From assembly GCA_963777855.1 (NCBI GenBank), contig CAVZRW010000005.1:239385-303384 (forward strand): a stretch of DNA of 64,000 nucleotides. Direction: 5' to 3'. The stretch comes from Prado023 sp963777855 (GTDB lineage: Bacteria; Actinomycetota; Actinomycetes; S36-B12; CAIYMF01). The translations under genes and the position numbers were made by a program. Shown here one piece after another: positions 37,001 to 46,446 of this stretch. The notes under the pieces were generated by a model. That model was not told the origin of the DNA. It saw only the letters and a program-made list of their open reading frames with translations, and did not search any database. Within the stretch, counting starts at the first letter, position 1. Each line of letters begins with the position of its first letter.

Positions 37001-37627
37001 CGGGCCGACCTGCGCCAACTCGGGCTGTTCGAGGGGCACGGCGTCGCCACCACCTGGCAGCTCGACCTGCCGCGCGGGAGCAACAACCTCGACTACCGGC
37101 TCATCACCGACGTGCAGCTGGTGCTGTACTACACCGCTCGCTACAGCGACGACCTGCGCGACGCGATCGTCGCGACGCCGCCGCAGCCGGGCGAGGACGT
37201 CCACGTCCGCGACTTCGCGGTGCGCTACGACTTCCCCGAGGCCTGGTACGAGCTGCTTCGCAGCAAGTCGGTGGCCTGGACGCTCGACCCGACGTACCTG
37301 CCCCGCAACGAGCAGGGCTTCACGCTGAAGTCGCTCGCGGTGTCGCTCGTCGCCCCGGACGGCACCCCGGTCGACGGCGTCGACGTGACGGTGACCGTGC
37401 CCGGCCAGGCCGCCGTGACGCGCACGACGGACGCCAACGGCGGCGTCGCCGCCGAGAGCGGCAACGACCTCGCCGACGTGATGGGCGGCGCTCTGATCGG
37501 CGAGTGGAGGCTGGCGATCGAGCCGCCCATCGGCAGCCCGCTGCTGCGCCCCGACGGTTCGCTCGACCCGGCGGTGCTCAGAAACATGACGCTGATCGCC
37601 GAGTACCAGTTCGCCTATCGGGTGTGA
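34004..37627 (+). CDS. TcA-like Tc toxin subunit with N-terminal TPR region
   Basis: A 1207-aa protein. Residues about 30-270 contain TPR-like helical repeats (AAYARRNYPAAIAHYKTAQG, TAMLNLSVAQLARGDAEGAA, EAQALQATGVAQARFGQDAE). Another TPR-like unit near 470 reads GNFDRAEEYYLQAAGYTYLN. Long coiled-coil segments lie at about 610-670 and 760-810, as in the TcA alpha-helical channel. Residues about 870-1100 match the TcA C-terminal TcB-binding domain (SFTYHELAHVTKKVSNLKDV, FETSLHDFARLHPGFYGQRL, AGVEVQVVGLLPPEG). A carboxypeptidase-regulatory-like Ig fold ends the protein. Classical TcA is about 2400 aa with receptor-binding domains inserted; these are missing here. ATG 34004 follows AGAGGAG. It is followed nine bases later by the TcB/TcC-like gene. 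Confidence 0.85.
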   Translation: MTTPIKHLANFVSTVFQPARVLTDVVINPNNESAARVNSVRSEIEQATAAYARRNYPAAIAHYKTAQGLCYQLLNPGHRFDHFVALDRLVHPVGMDIELGLASAGLKLIQGMQPDVVPPTPPVRVTVDLPVLDSLANAGFVLKAAGALDQVTLGTTLLTKGRADEAADVLSAAVTLMADDQHDVGLKATAMLNLSVAQLARGDAEGAARTATQAAGVFRDAGDQLGEAQALQATGVAQARFGQDAESGQSLAQATELFKAATGADQTAPEPGPAQPANPGGPIVAGPFRAPLGPILRRRGLDALRAGGGPQLEFANAVAVAAMADAVHNVGVVDTPSREIAATALPTTDVAALQFIDGADTSRISVRWPGGETTFAGLEVDRLDTPVALAHDWQVGIPVGPDVAPIQWQAEQRPATASLIDAVYRPRIAAAKIESLIWWFDSEATTAAYLSHVYSYVIPVGLGDCYHHAGNFDRAEEYYLQAAGYTYLNPALEAPGLWIKLAVNALEQGDAGYRREDVDSAKAAYSKVVRSDGTADPQAALYNLAAFAATAAEATTVLGDPGAAPDTVNPAVVQVMLTILARWEYLNAGLDFYGLTFTPVFTFEYLQNAARAFAQQSIQAEREYINFQAQAEAEAATRRDLENSLSLAGLEAAAQDQLAAAAASDAQAAAAAVNLAQLRVANAKEDRDAYRDAGYWQYISQSIATAHGAHEDWYEGEIRDLARQMEQGSWSGDHGKLAAAATLLGGQKSYEYQLGRMQNQIEEMQATLPIAEAQRNAALGRQRAAQWQALAAHRRVDMVSDAIAAFDNEVFTPELWTRMALLVRDISRSYQQWAIAAAKLMERAYNFENDTLLQVIRPEYGVPSTGDLLGSDLLMRDVESFTYHELAHVTKKVSNLKDVVSLRNEFPFQFRGFMRTGTMTFETSLHDFARLHPGFYGQRLAGVEVQVVGLLPPEGVRGTLRGGLVSRYSLADGTEKQRVHSLDTAALSEYTLRGDSYVYRADLRQLGLFEGHGVATTWQLDLPRGSNNLDYRLITDVQLVLYYTARYSDDLRDAIVATPPQPGEDVHVRDFAVRYDFPEAWYELLRSKSVAWTLDPTYLPRNEQGFTLKSLAVSLVAPDGTPVDGVDVTVTVPGQAAVTRTTDANGGVAAESGNDLADVMGGALIGEWRLAIEPPIGSPLLRPDGSLDPAVLRNMTLIAEYQFAYRV

Positions 37628-37636
37628 GGTGCGGTG

Positions 37637-40600
37637 ATGGAGTCGACGTCGGGCGTCCAGGCGGGAGTGCTCAGCACACCCAGTGGCGGTGGCGCGCTGC
37701 GCAGCCTGGGTGAGAGCTTCCAGCCGGACCTGCTGCGCGGAAGCGGCAACTACTCGGTGCCGATCGACCTGCCCGCCGGTGCCAACGAGCAGCGCCCGGC
37801 TCTGAGCCTGCGCTACTCCACCGGGCAGGGCAACGGGCCGTTCGGGATGGGCTGGCAGCTGTCGACGCCGCCGTCGATCATGCGCAGCACTGACGACGGG
37901 ATCCCGCGGTACGACGACCGGGACGCGTTGCTCCTCGGCGGCGACGCGCTGGTCGACGTCGGCGCAGGACGCTTCCGGCCGCGCTCCGACACCCAGTTCT
38001 GGGACGTTCGTCGCGAGGGCGACGGCTGGCGGATCCGCACCGAAGGAGGGGCACGCCTACCTCCTCGGTGTCTCGGCGAGCAGCAGGATCACCGATGGCG
38101 CCGGCCGGGTCCTGGGCTGGCTGTGCGAGCGACAGCTCGACCCGGCCGGCAACGCGATCGTCTACGGGTACCGGCGCGACGGCGGCCAGCTCTACCTCGA
38201 CACGGTCACCTGGGGCACCCATGAGGTGCGGCTGGTCTGGGAGGTGCGTCCTGACGTCCAGCTGTCCTCGCGCGGAGGGTTCCCCATCACCACCGGCCTG
38301 CGCTGCACGGCGATCGAGCGCCACAGCACCGTCGCAAACCCGACGCTCTGCACGACCCACCGGCTCACCTACCAGCAGGCCGTGGGATCCGAGGTCTCGC
38401 TTCTGGTGGAGGTTCGCCTCGAGGCTCCCGACGCCGACGGCGGCACCGACGCCTACGCGCCGGTGCGGTTCTCCTACAGCCAGTACGAACCGGAGCCGCG
38501 CTACCTGAGGGTCGCCTCCGAGGACGGGCTGCTCCCGATCGGCCGCCACGACGTGGCGCTCGTCGACCTCGATGGGGACGGGCTGCCAGACGTGCTGCAG
38601 ACCAACCGGGCCGGCCACCGGTACTGGAAGAACCTGGGCGGCCACTTCGCGGCGGTCCGCACCCTGCCCAACGCGCCTGCCGGCCTGCAGCTCGGAGAGC
38701 CCGGCGTGACCTTCGCGGACATGACCGGTGACGGCACCGCCGACCTGGTGCGAGCGGGCGGCCGGATCGCCCTGGTGGCGCGCAACACCGGCGCCGGCCG
38801 CTGGAGCGAGGAGCCGATGGTCCTCACCCAGCAGCCCACGCTCACGCTCTCGTCCAGGACCTCGCGGCTGGTGGACCTCAACGGGGACGGGCGCCCCGAT
38901 CTGCTCCAGTCCGGCCCTGGTGGTTACACGATCGCCTACAACCTCGGCGAGGACGGATGGTCCGAGCCACACGTCGTACGCCGGGTCGCCGACGCGGCCC
39001 TCTGGCCCGACGTGGATCTCGCCGACGACTCCGTCTACCTGGCCGACATGACCGGCGACGGCCTCACCGACATCGTCAGCATCCGGTCGGGCTACGTCTG
39101 CTACTGGCCGTCAGCAGGGCACGGGCGGTGGGGGCGCCGCGTGGAGATGGTGGGGTCGCCGCGGTTCCCGTCGGGCCTCCACCACGACCGCCTGTTCCTC
39201 ACCGACCTCGACGGCGACGGCACCACCGACATCGTCTACGTCGACGTCGACCGCGTCCTCTATTGGCTCAACCGCAGCGGGCAGGGGTGGAGCGAGGCGT
39301 TCGAGATCGCCTACGTTCCGCCGCCCTCGGTGGCCACCCTCTACCCCGTCGATCTGCTCGGCACCGGTGTCCATGGCCTGTGCTGGGCCACACCCGGCTC
39401 GGGCGGCGCCCCCGCGCGGTTCCTTGACCTCAGCAGCGGTACCAAGCCCTACCTTCTCACCTCGGTCGACAACGGCTTCGGCGCCGTGACGAGCATCGAG
39501 TACACGACCAGCAGCGAGCTGCGCAGCCGCGACGTCACAGGCGACGCGTGGCGCACCTTCCTGCCCTTCCCGCTCCACGTCGTCAGCGGCATGGTCGACC
39601 TGGACCGGGTGACCGGGCAGCGGACGGAGACCCGGTTCGGCTACGAGCGCGGCTACTACGACCCCGTCGGGCGGGTCTTCCGGGGCTTCCAGACCGTTGA
39701 GGCCACGCACGTCGGCGACGACTACACGCCCATTGTCGTGCAGCGCACCACGTTCGAGCTGGGCGCAATGCTCGGGCCGGAGGAGCGCTACCTACGGACG
39801 GCCAGGCAGCGGGCACGCGACCATGCGCTCAGCGGAAGCATCCGTTCGGTCGAGGTGTTCGAGGAGGACTCCGACGGAACCCGAACGCTCGTGAGCTCGG
39901 CCGTCACCGACTGGGACGCCCGCGAGGAGCACGCCGACGGTGACCGATTCGTCTTCTTCCCGCACCTGGTGCGCACCACAGCGACCGACTTCAGCCCGGA
40001 CCCGGCCCCGACCGCCAACGACCGGCTCGACGTCGCCGACTACGAGTACGACACGTTCGGCAACCTGATCCGCAAGACCCGCACTACGCGGTTCAGCACC
40101 CAGCCACCGGCCGAGGCGCACGTCACCGTCCAGGAGGTCGAGTACGCCCTCGACGAGGGCGCGTGGCTGGTCGGGCTGCCCCGCCGGCTCAGCACCCGCG
40201 ACGGGGTCGGGCGCCTCGTCAGCGACAAGCTGGTCCGCTACGACGGGCCCGACTTCGATGGCCTTCCGTTGGGCGAGGTGAGCGCCGGGCTGGTGACCCG
40301 CGCCGAGGACCTGGTGCTCGCCGACGACGTGCTGCCGCCGGGCTACGCCGACCATATCGACGACAGCTGGGGACTGATCCACCGCGACGACGGTTGGTAC
40401 GCCGTGGTGGAGTCCTACGCCCGGGACGCGTCGGGGAACGTCACCGGCCAGCGCGACTCCCGCGGGCGCACGACCACCATCGCCTACGACGCGGCCGGCG
40501 TCTTCCCGGTCACCTCGACCGATCCGTCGGGTGGGGTCACTCACGCGACATTCGACCCGCGCACCGCTCAGCCGATCGAGGTGGTCGGGCCCACCGGCAA

Positions 40601-43580
40601 CGTGGCGCGCTTCACCCATACGCCGCTCGGCCGCCTTCGCGCCACGTCAGAGACCACAGCCGACGGCTCCGTGCAGCTGATGCAGTACTTCCGGGTGTCC
40701 TACGCCCAGGTAGCCGACGGCGGCGATGCGACCCCGGCGTCGATCATCAGCGTGCGGCCGCACCGGCCCGGCGCCGACCTCGACGCCCTCGACGCCGCGG
40801 CCGACGTAACCTCGCTGCCCGAGCACAGCGTGGAGGTGGACTTCTACGACGGGCGCGGCAACGTGCTCCAGCGTTCGCGCCGCGCGGCGAGCTCGGCGGG
40901 CGGCTGGGTGGTCGGCGGCCGCCGTACCTACACGCGCAACAACCAGCCCGGCGCGGAGTTCCCGAACGTGTCGGCGCCGGACCCGTCGTACCTACCGGTG
41001 CTGCCGATCGGCCCGGCCGTGCGCTTCCAGTACGGCCCAACCGGCCAGGTCGTCCGACTCGAGCACCCCGACGGCGGCCGGTTCCTGGTGAGCTACCTGC
41101 TCGACCGCGTCGAGAAGCGCGACGCCGAGACGGCCGACGACGGTGAGCCGCTCGTCGAGCACTACAACGCCCTGGGCCACCTGGTCGGTGTCGACACGCC
41201 CGACGGCAGCGGCACGGTCCTCACCACCCGCTACGACGTCGACCACGCCGGCCGGCTCCTCTCGATCCACGACGCCAACGGTGAGACCACCGCCACCTAC
41301 ACCTACGCCGGACCGGGTCCGGCGATCGTGATCTCCCACCAGGAGGCGGGCACCCGCACCTACCACCGCGACGCCGCCGGAACACTGCGCCGCCGCGCTG
41401 ACGCAACGGGTGCGCTGCTCCTCCTCGACTACGACGACGACGGCCGGCTCACCACCGCGACGGATGCGACCGGGGGCCAGGCGAGGGTCGTGCGCCAACT
41501 GACCTACGACGCCTCGGGACTGGTCCGGCAGGTCGAGGCAGGGCTGTCGACCACGTTCGTCAACGACCGCCTGGGCCGGCCGGTCCGCAAGTCGGTCGAG
41601 TACGGACCTGGCGACGCGCTGGCCATCGAGCGGGAGTACGGGCTGCAGAACGACGTGCGTGCCGTGGTGCATCCCGACGGCAGCCGTGTGGACCTCGACT
41701 TCTACGACGGGGGCCAGGTCCGCGCGATCGACGGCGTCGTCGACGCAATCGAGTACGACGTGCACGACAACCCCCTCGAGGTGGACTTCGGCGGCGTGCG
41801 GGCGGCGTACTCCTACGACCCCGCCATGAAGCGGCTGCTCACCATGGAACTGCGCAACGGCGCGACGACCCTGCGCCGGATGGCGTTCACCTACGACCGC
41901 AACGGCTGCATCGCCACCGCCGTGGACACCATCGGCGCCGACACCACCGGGCGGCGCTACAGTTACGACGCGCTGTTCCGGTTGACCCGCGCGACGTCGT
42001 TCCGAGGTGGCTTGGGCGGCGCGCAGCTGCGCGACGACGCCTACGTCTACTCCGCCGTCGGCGACATCACCGCCAACGAGGAAAGCGGCTGGGCGATGCG
42101 CTACGAGGACGCCCAGCACCCCTCACGGCTGACCGGTGTCGACTCCACCGCCGGGACCACGCCGCTGAGCTACGACGCGTCCGGTCGACTGGAGCAGTTC
42201 GGCGACCTGAGCAACGTCGAGTACGACATCTGGGACCGCGTGGTCGCGGCAACCCTCGCCGACGGCACCCTCGTGCGCTTCGCCTACGACGAGGCGGGCC
42301 GCCAAGCCCGGCGGACGGTCACCCGCCCCGACGGCACGACGTCCGAGACCCGTTCGGTCGAGGGCCTCTTCGAGTCCGGACCCGACGGGACGCGCACCAA
42401 CATCGTCGTCGGCACCCTTCTCATTGCCGTCCGGTTCACTCCCGCAGGAGGCGGTGCCCCGACGACCCGGTGCGTGCTCACCGACCACCTCGGCTCGATC
42501 CTGACGACCTGCCTGCCGGACGCCACCGATCTGCGCCACCAGATCTACACGCCGTTCGGCCTCCCGACTCGCCCGCACACCGACGACACCCGCTACGCCG
42601 GGCTGCCGCCGGACGTCGAGCTCGGCCTCGTCCAGATGGGAGCGCGGTGGTACCACCCGCAGCTGGGGCGGTTCATCACGCCGGACTGGTTCATCATCGA
42701 GAGCCCCAGCCACGGCCAACGCATGCCGCAGGCCCTGAACGTCTACAGCTACGCGATCAACAACCCGATCATGCTGCGCGACCCGTCGGGCAAGTTCTTC
42801 GGGCTCGACGACCTGATCGTCGCGGCAGTCGGCTTCGTGGTCGGCTTCGTCACGGGCGTCATCGTGGGCATCGCCGAGGGACGCAGCTTCGGCGACACCC
42901 TGCTGCTCGGGCTCGAGGCCGGGCTCCTCGGCGCGGTCGGCGCCTGGCTGGCCTACGTGACCGTCGGCGCGGCCACGGCCGCACTCGGGGCGATCGGACT
43001 CGGGCTCGGAACCGGCGTCTCGACCGGTCTGGCCATCGGTGCTGCAGTCGTCGGCGGGCTGAACGGCGTGATCAGCGGCTCGCTGGAGATCTACGACTGG
43101 AGCAGTCCGGTCGGCTGGCTGTCGTTCCTGGCGGACTCCACCTGGGGACTGGTCGGCACCACTTTCGCGGTGCTGCTGCACGGCATCAACCTGTTCTACG
43201 GCGACCGCAACTACAGCTTCGCGCTGAGCAAGCGCCAGAACCGCCACGTCTACGACGGCGGTTTCGGGTTCGGCACCTTCGCCTTCACCCAGGGCAACGT
43301 GACCAGCAACCTCAACGGGCGCCGTGGCGACTTGGTCGACCACGAGACGCTGCACATCTGGACCAGCCGCATCTTCGGCCCGATCTTCCAGATCACCTAC
43401 ATCGCCTGGATGGTCGTCGGCGCCGTGATCGGCTTCCTGATCGGCATACCACTCGCGATAGCCGGAGTGCAGGGCCTCGGCACGTCAATAGAGGATGTCG
43501 CCTACCGCGACAACCCCTGGGAGACCTGGGCCTACGAGGTCGGCGGGTCGGGCAACGGGGGCGTGCTGGCATGGACGTGA
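37637..43580 (+). CDS. TcB/TcC-like SpvB-RHS toxin (one frameshift)
   Basis: About 1980 aa if one indel is repaired. Order: SpvB N-terminal domain (FQPDLLRGSGNYSVPIDLPA, residues about 25-290); FG-GAP/VCBS calcium-type repeats at about 300-550 (LVDLDGDGLPDVL, LTDLDGDGTTDIVYVDVD); TcdB middle domains; RHS/YD repeats to about 1600; RHS core RYAGLPPDVELGLVQMGARW and LGRFITPDWF with LRDPSGK near 1715. A variable C-terminal domain (about 1718-1980) has several hydrophobic segments and HETLH at 1902-1906, with NPWETWAYE 57 residues later. In Tc complexes the TcB-TcC shell encloses the toxic C-terminus for injection through TcA. A G-run at 38047-38051 shifts the frame (EGGARLPP should read EGGHAYLLGVS). 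Codon use matches the TcA gene. Confidence 0.85.
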
Positions 43581-43633
43581 ACAGGGTAGGACGCGAGCCC
43601 CGGGTCCCGGACGGCCCTGCCTCGCAACGTGGC

Positions 43634-43670
43634 CACCTGATCGAGCATCCGCACGATGCTCGATCAGGTG
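43634..43670. terminator. Perfect 15-bp hairpin after the RHS toxin gene
   Basis: CACCTGATCGAGCAT pairs perfectly with ATGCTCGATCAGGTG around a 7-base loop, 54 bases after the toxin stop codon. It is a strong candidate terminator of the Tc transcript. Confidence 0.65.
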
Positions 43671-43796
43671 ACGTCCCACACATCGGCTTCTCCACGCACC
43701 CGATGGTGAACACCCGGCAGCAGGACCCACCCGGCACATCCCAGCCCCATCACGTTTCGCACCACGCCAACAAGCTGTGAAGGGAAGGCGATCGCC

Positions 43797-45050
43797 ATGC
43801 CAGGCGGAGGATTCGAACTGCGGGAGAGCCTCAGCAGCGAACTCGGTGACGCCCTCAAGGATTCGTTCGACTTCGACCGGCTGGCCGCACGCCTTGGCCG
43901 CCCGCGCGTCGAGCGCAACGCGTTCGACGGAGTCCGAGGAGAACGGCCCTCCGGGATCGAGATCTCCGACCGGCTCGTCCCACCGTCGCAGACGCTCCAC
44001 CAGCTCGACATCGGGAGATTCGGCACCGACCTCGCCAACCAGCTCAATGGGCAGTGCAACGGCTACGCCCTGCGCCTCCTGGAGCCGAACGGGCCAGGCC
44101 TGACCATGCAGAGCGGCAAGGCACGAAACGCGGCCGACGGCGATCTCCCATGGACCTCGGACGTGCGCATGCACGTGGCCAGCGTCAGCAAGCTGGTCAC
44201 CGCGATAGCCGCCCGAAAGGCGATGGCCGACGCCGGAGTGCCCGGCGGGACCGCGATCTACCCGTTCCTGCCGCTGTACTGGCGTCGCGGTCCGAACGTG
44301 GACGAGGTCACCTTCGACATGCTGCTGACCCATCGCTCCGGCTTCTACAGTCCGGTCACCGACATGGCCACCTACGGCGACCTCAAGGGACAGATCGCGC
44401 GGGGGGCGCTCCGCGGCGTCCCGCTGGGCAACGCCACCTACCAGAACGTCAACTTCGGGTTGTTCCGCATCCTGATCCCGGTGGTCACTGGAGCCATCAA
44501 GGCCTCGCTGCTGGCACCCAGCGGGCTGGAGGACGACCATGACCGCCTGTGGAGTGCCCTGGCCATTCAGGGCTACCACGACTACGTGCAGCAGAACGTC
44601 TTCGCCCCAGTGCAGGTGTCCCATGCCGCCACCGGCAGCGTCCCCGACAACGCGCTCGCGTACAAGTGGCCCATGCCGGCCGCGGGATGGGACTCCGGCG
44701 ATCTGTCGGCCACGTCGGCCACGACCGGCTGGCACCTGACCGCCAACGAGCTCGTCCGCCTGCTCCACGCCTTCGCCGACGGCGCGATCGTGCCGCGCTC
44801 CGACGCGTGGGCCATGTTGGAGTCGGGGTGGGGTATCGACCGCAGCACCCCGACAAAGGCCGGTCGCTACTTCCTCAAGGACGGACGATGGGAGAGCTCC
44901 AACAACCAGCTCGAACAAGCCGTCATCGGCCTGCTCCCCGGTGGCCTGCCCTTCGCGCTCCTGATGAACTCCCAACTCGGCCCCGACACCCCCCACCTCA
45001 TCAACATCGTCGCGACCGCCATCGAAGCCCACATCGTGGCGGCCCGCTGA
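43797..45050 (+). CDS. Serine hydrolase, beta-lactamase/PBP4* fold
   Basis: A 417-aa protein of the class C beta-lactamase/esterase superfamily. The SxxK motif is in MHVASVSKLVTAIAARKAM and the YxN motif in ATYQNVNFGLFRI. The family domain spans residues about 75-415; about 60 leading residues are unique. There is no signal peptide, so it should be cytoplasmic or released with the toxins. Such enzymes are esterases, D-amino-acid peptidases or lactamases; the substrate is unknown. ATG 43797 follows GAAGGCGATCGCC, with GAAGGGAAGG further upstream. It lies downstream of the toxin terminator-like hairpin. Confidence 0.82.
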   Translation: MPGGGFELRESLSSELGDALKDSFDFDRLAARLGRPRVERNAFDGVRGERPSGIEISDRLVPPSQTLHQLDIGRFGTDLANQLNGQCNGYALRLLEPNGPGLTMQSGKARNAADGDLPWTSDVRMHVASVSKLVTAIAARKAMADAGVPGGTAIYPFLPLYWRRGPNVDEVTFDMLLTHRSGFYSPVTDMATYGDLKGQIARGALRGVPLGNATYQNVNFGLFRILIPVVTGAIKASLLAPSGLEDDHDRLWSALAIQGYHDYVQQNVFAPVQVSHAATGSVPDNALAYKWPMPAAGWDSGDLSATSATTGWHLTANELVRLLHAFADGAIVPRSDAWAMLESGWGIDRSTPTKAGRYFLKDGRWESSNNQLEQAVIGLLPGGLPFALLMNSQLGPDTPHLINIVATAIEAHIVAAR

Positions 45051-45172
45051 GATCCCAGCGATCGCTCCTCCCCGAGCTCGGCGATGTCCGAGACGTGGAA
45101 TCGACCCGAACGGGGACTCCGCGCCCCTGGGCACTCTGGCGGGCCGCCTCGATGCCGGGGCCTCGATGTCGT

Positions 45173-45195
45173 AACCGTTCCACAAGGTGGAACGG
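45173..45195. terminator. 10-bp perfect hairpin
   Basis: ACCGTTCCAC pairs with GTGGAACGGT around AAG, about 120 bases after the serine hydrolase stop and before the convergent ABM gene. It could end both transcripts. Confidence 0.5.
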
Positions 45196-45303
45196 TCCGG
45201 GACTACCGCGCCCGATGCGGCCAGTGGGCGCACGGACATCAGAGCCCGGCGCTGTGGGTTCGTCCGCTTCAGGTGCTCGCTTCAGCGACCGTGAGCCGTT
45301 CGT

Positions 45304-45592
45304 TCAGGGCACCGTGACCCAGTCGCCGTCGTACCAGACCGGGTCGTCCTCCATCAGGGCTCGGAAGTCCTGGTATCGCGTGTCCTGCTCGGCGGAGTCG
45401 GCGTTGGCGCGGTAGGAGTCTCGATCCTCGAACCGCACGACCATCAGGACGGTGTCGGGGTGGTTGTCGACGACCAGGAGGTCCGTGCCGAGGTAGCCGT
45501 CGATGTGCAGCTCGTCCTCGGCTGCGGCCAGGGCGCGCAGGTTCGCGAGGTTGTTCGGCGCGGACATGGCACAACGCGATCGTTCCGTACAT
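45304..45592 (-). pseudogene. Antibiotic-biosynthesis-monooxygenase-like gene, frameshifted
   Basis: A strong AAGGAGGGA ribosome site precedes ATG 45592, which opens MYGTIALCHVRAEQ, the usual N-terminus of ABM-fold proteins. After that the ABM sequence continues in the neighbouring frame (NLRALAAAEDELHIDGYLGT, MVVRFEDRDSYRANADSAEQ, ending DPVWYDGDWVTVP). A one-base indel in the GAACAACC region near 45553 explains the break. If translated from the internal ATG at 45567 an 87-aa product is possible. ABM proteins are small dimeric barrels that oxidise quinones or haem-like substrates. Confidence 0.65.
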
Positions 45593-45777
45593 GGCTGTTC
45601 CCTCCTTCATCGTTGACCTGGGTCTGGACGGTTCGACGGTACTCCGGGCCGGGCCAACAGGTAAGGGTCACCTCAGTTCCGCCCCGGAGGAGCGGCCACC
45701 GAACGCTCCGGGCTCTCTCGGTGGAGAGGCTGCGGGGGATGAGCTCGGACGCGCACGAATCAATCGGCCGAAGCCCA

Positions 45778-45824
45778 TTGATCGGGGATCTGAATAGGCG
45801 TAACGTGAGGCAAGCCTAACCTAA
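45778..45824 (+). promoter_or_regulatory. Promoter with overlapping DtxR/IdeR-like iron box (cupin gene)
   Basis: TTGATC at 45778-45783 and TAACGT at 45801-45806 are separated by 17 bases, a good sigma-70-type promoter. Immediately downstream lies TGAGGCAAGCCTAACCTAA (45806-45824), which agrees at about 15 of 19 positions with the IdeR box TTAGGTTAGGCTAACCTAA. Repressor bound here would block the start site. It is 84 bases before the cupin ATG. Confidence 0.6.
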
Positions 45825-45907
45825 TCTTGGCGCGGATAGCCTGTCCAACACCGTGCGAGCGGCCTCCGGTGCTTCGGTCACGAGTTGGATAGCTGAGGGA
45901 GGAGCCC

Positions 45908-46273
45908 ATGGTGGCCAGCTTCGAGCTCAAGAGCCTCGCAGTGCCCGACGACGTTCGGGAGTTCCCGTTCGGTCGGGGGGAGATTGTGGACATCGCGGGA
46001 GGGAAGGTGATGCGCATGACCCTCCAGCCTGGCTGGCGATGGTCTGAACACGTCAAGCCGGTGGCCGGGACGGAACTATGCGAGGCCCCGCACTTCCAGT
46101 ATCTGATCTCCGGGCGGCTCGCGGTCCGTACGGCGGACGGCACCGAGTTCGAGGCCCGGGCCGGTGACGTGAACTGGCTACCGCCCGGGCACGACGCCTG
46201 GGTGGTCGGCGACACCCCCGTGGAGGCCATCGACTGGGCAGGCGCCCACGTCTGGGGCCGGGCCGCGCACTGA
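45908..46273 (+). CDS. Cupin-domain protein, probably iron-regulated
   Basis: A 121-aa single cupin barrel. GWRWSEHVKPVAGTELCEAP and HFQYLISGRLAVRTADGTEF carry the first-motif H/E and second-motif residues, and GDVNWLPPGHDAWVVGD completes the barrel. It resembles small cupins annotated as cupin domain-containing proteins without known substrate. ATG 45908 follows GAGGGAGGAG. The iron box at its promoter suggests expression under iron limitation, possibly as an iron-independent dioxygenase or a binding protein. It stands alone between the frameshifted ABM gene and the lysin. Confidence 0.85.
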   Translation: MVASFELKSLAVPDDVREFPFGRGEIVDIAGGKVMRMTLQPGWRWSEHVKPVAGTELCEAPHFQYLISGRLAVRTADGTEFEARAGDVNWLPPGHDAWVVGDTPVEAIDWAGAHVWGRAAH

Positions 46274-46446
46274 CGGCGCGCAGGCTCACGACGCAGGAAA
46301 CGACGCTCGCCGCGAGTCCCGGGCGCCGACGTGACCGGCTCGGGCAGCCGATCCGTCCTGGCGTGCCAGTCACCGCGGACAGCCACGATCTGAGTCGCAC
46401 CTTGATCAAGACGAGCCCAATCAGCACGAGTCCCGATGGAGGGGTC

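Noticed and set aside
40992..43355. Long minus-strand frames opposite the RHS gene
   Set aside because: Composition is typical of reverse-complemented RHS codons; no start signals or motifs.
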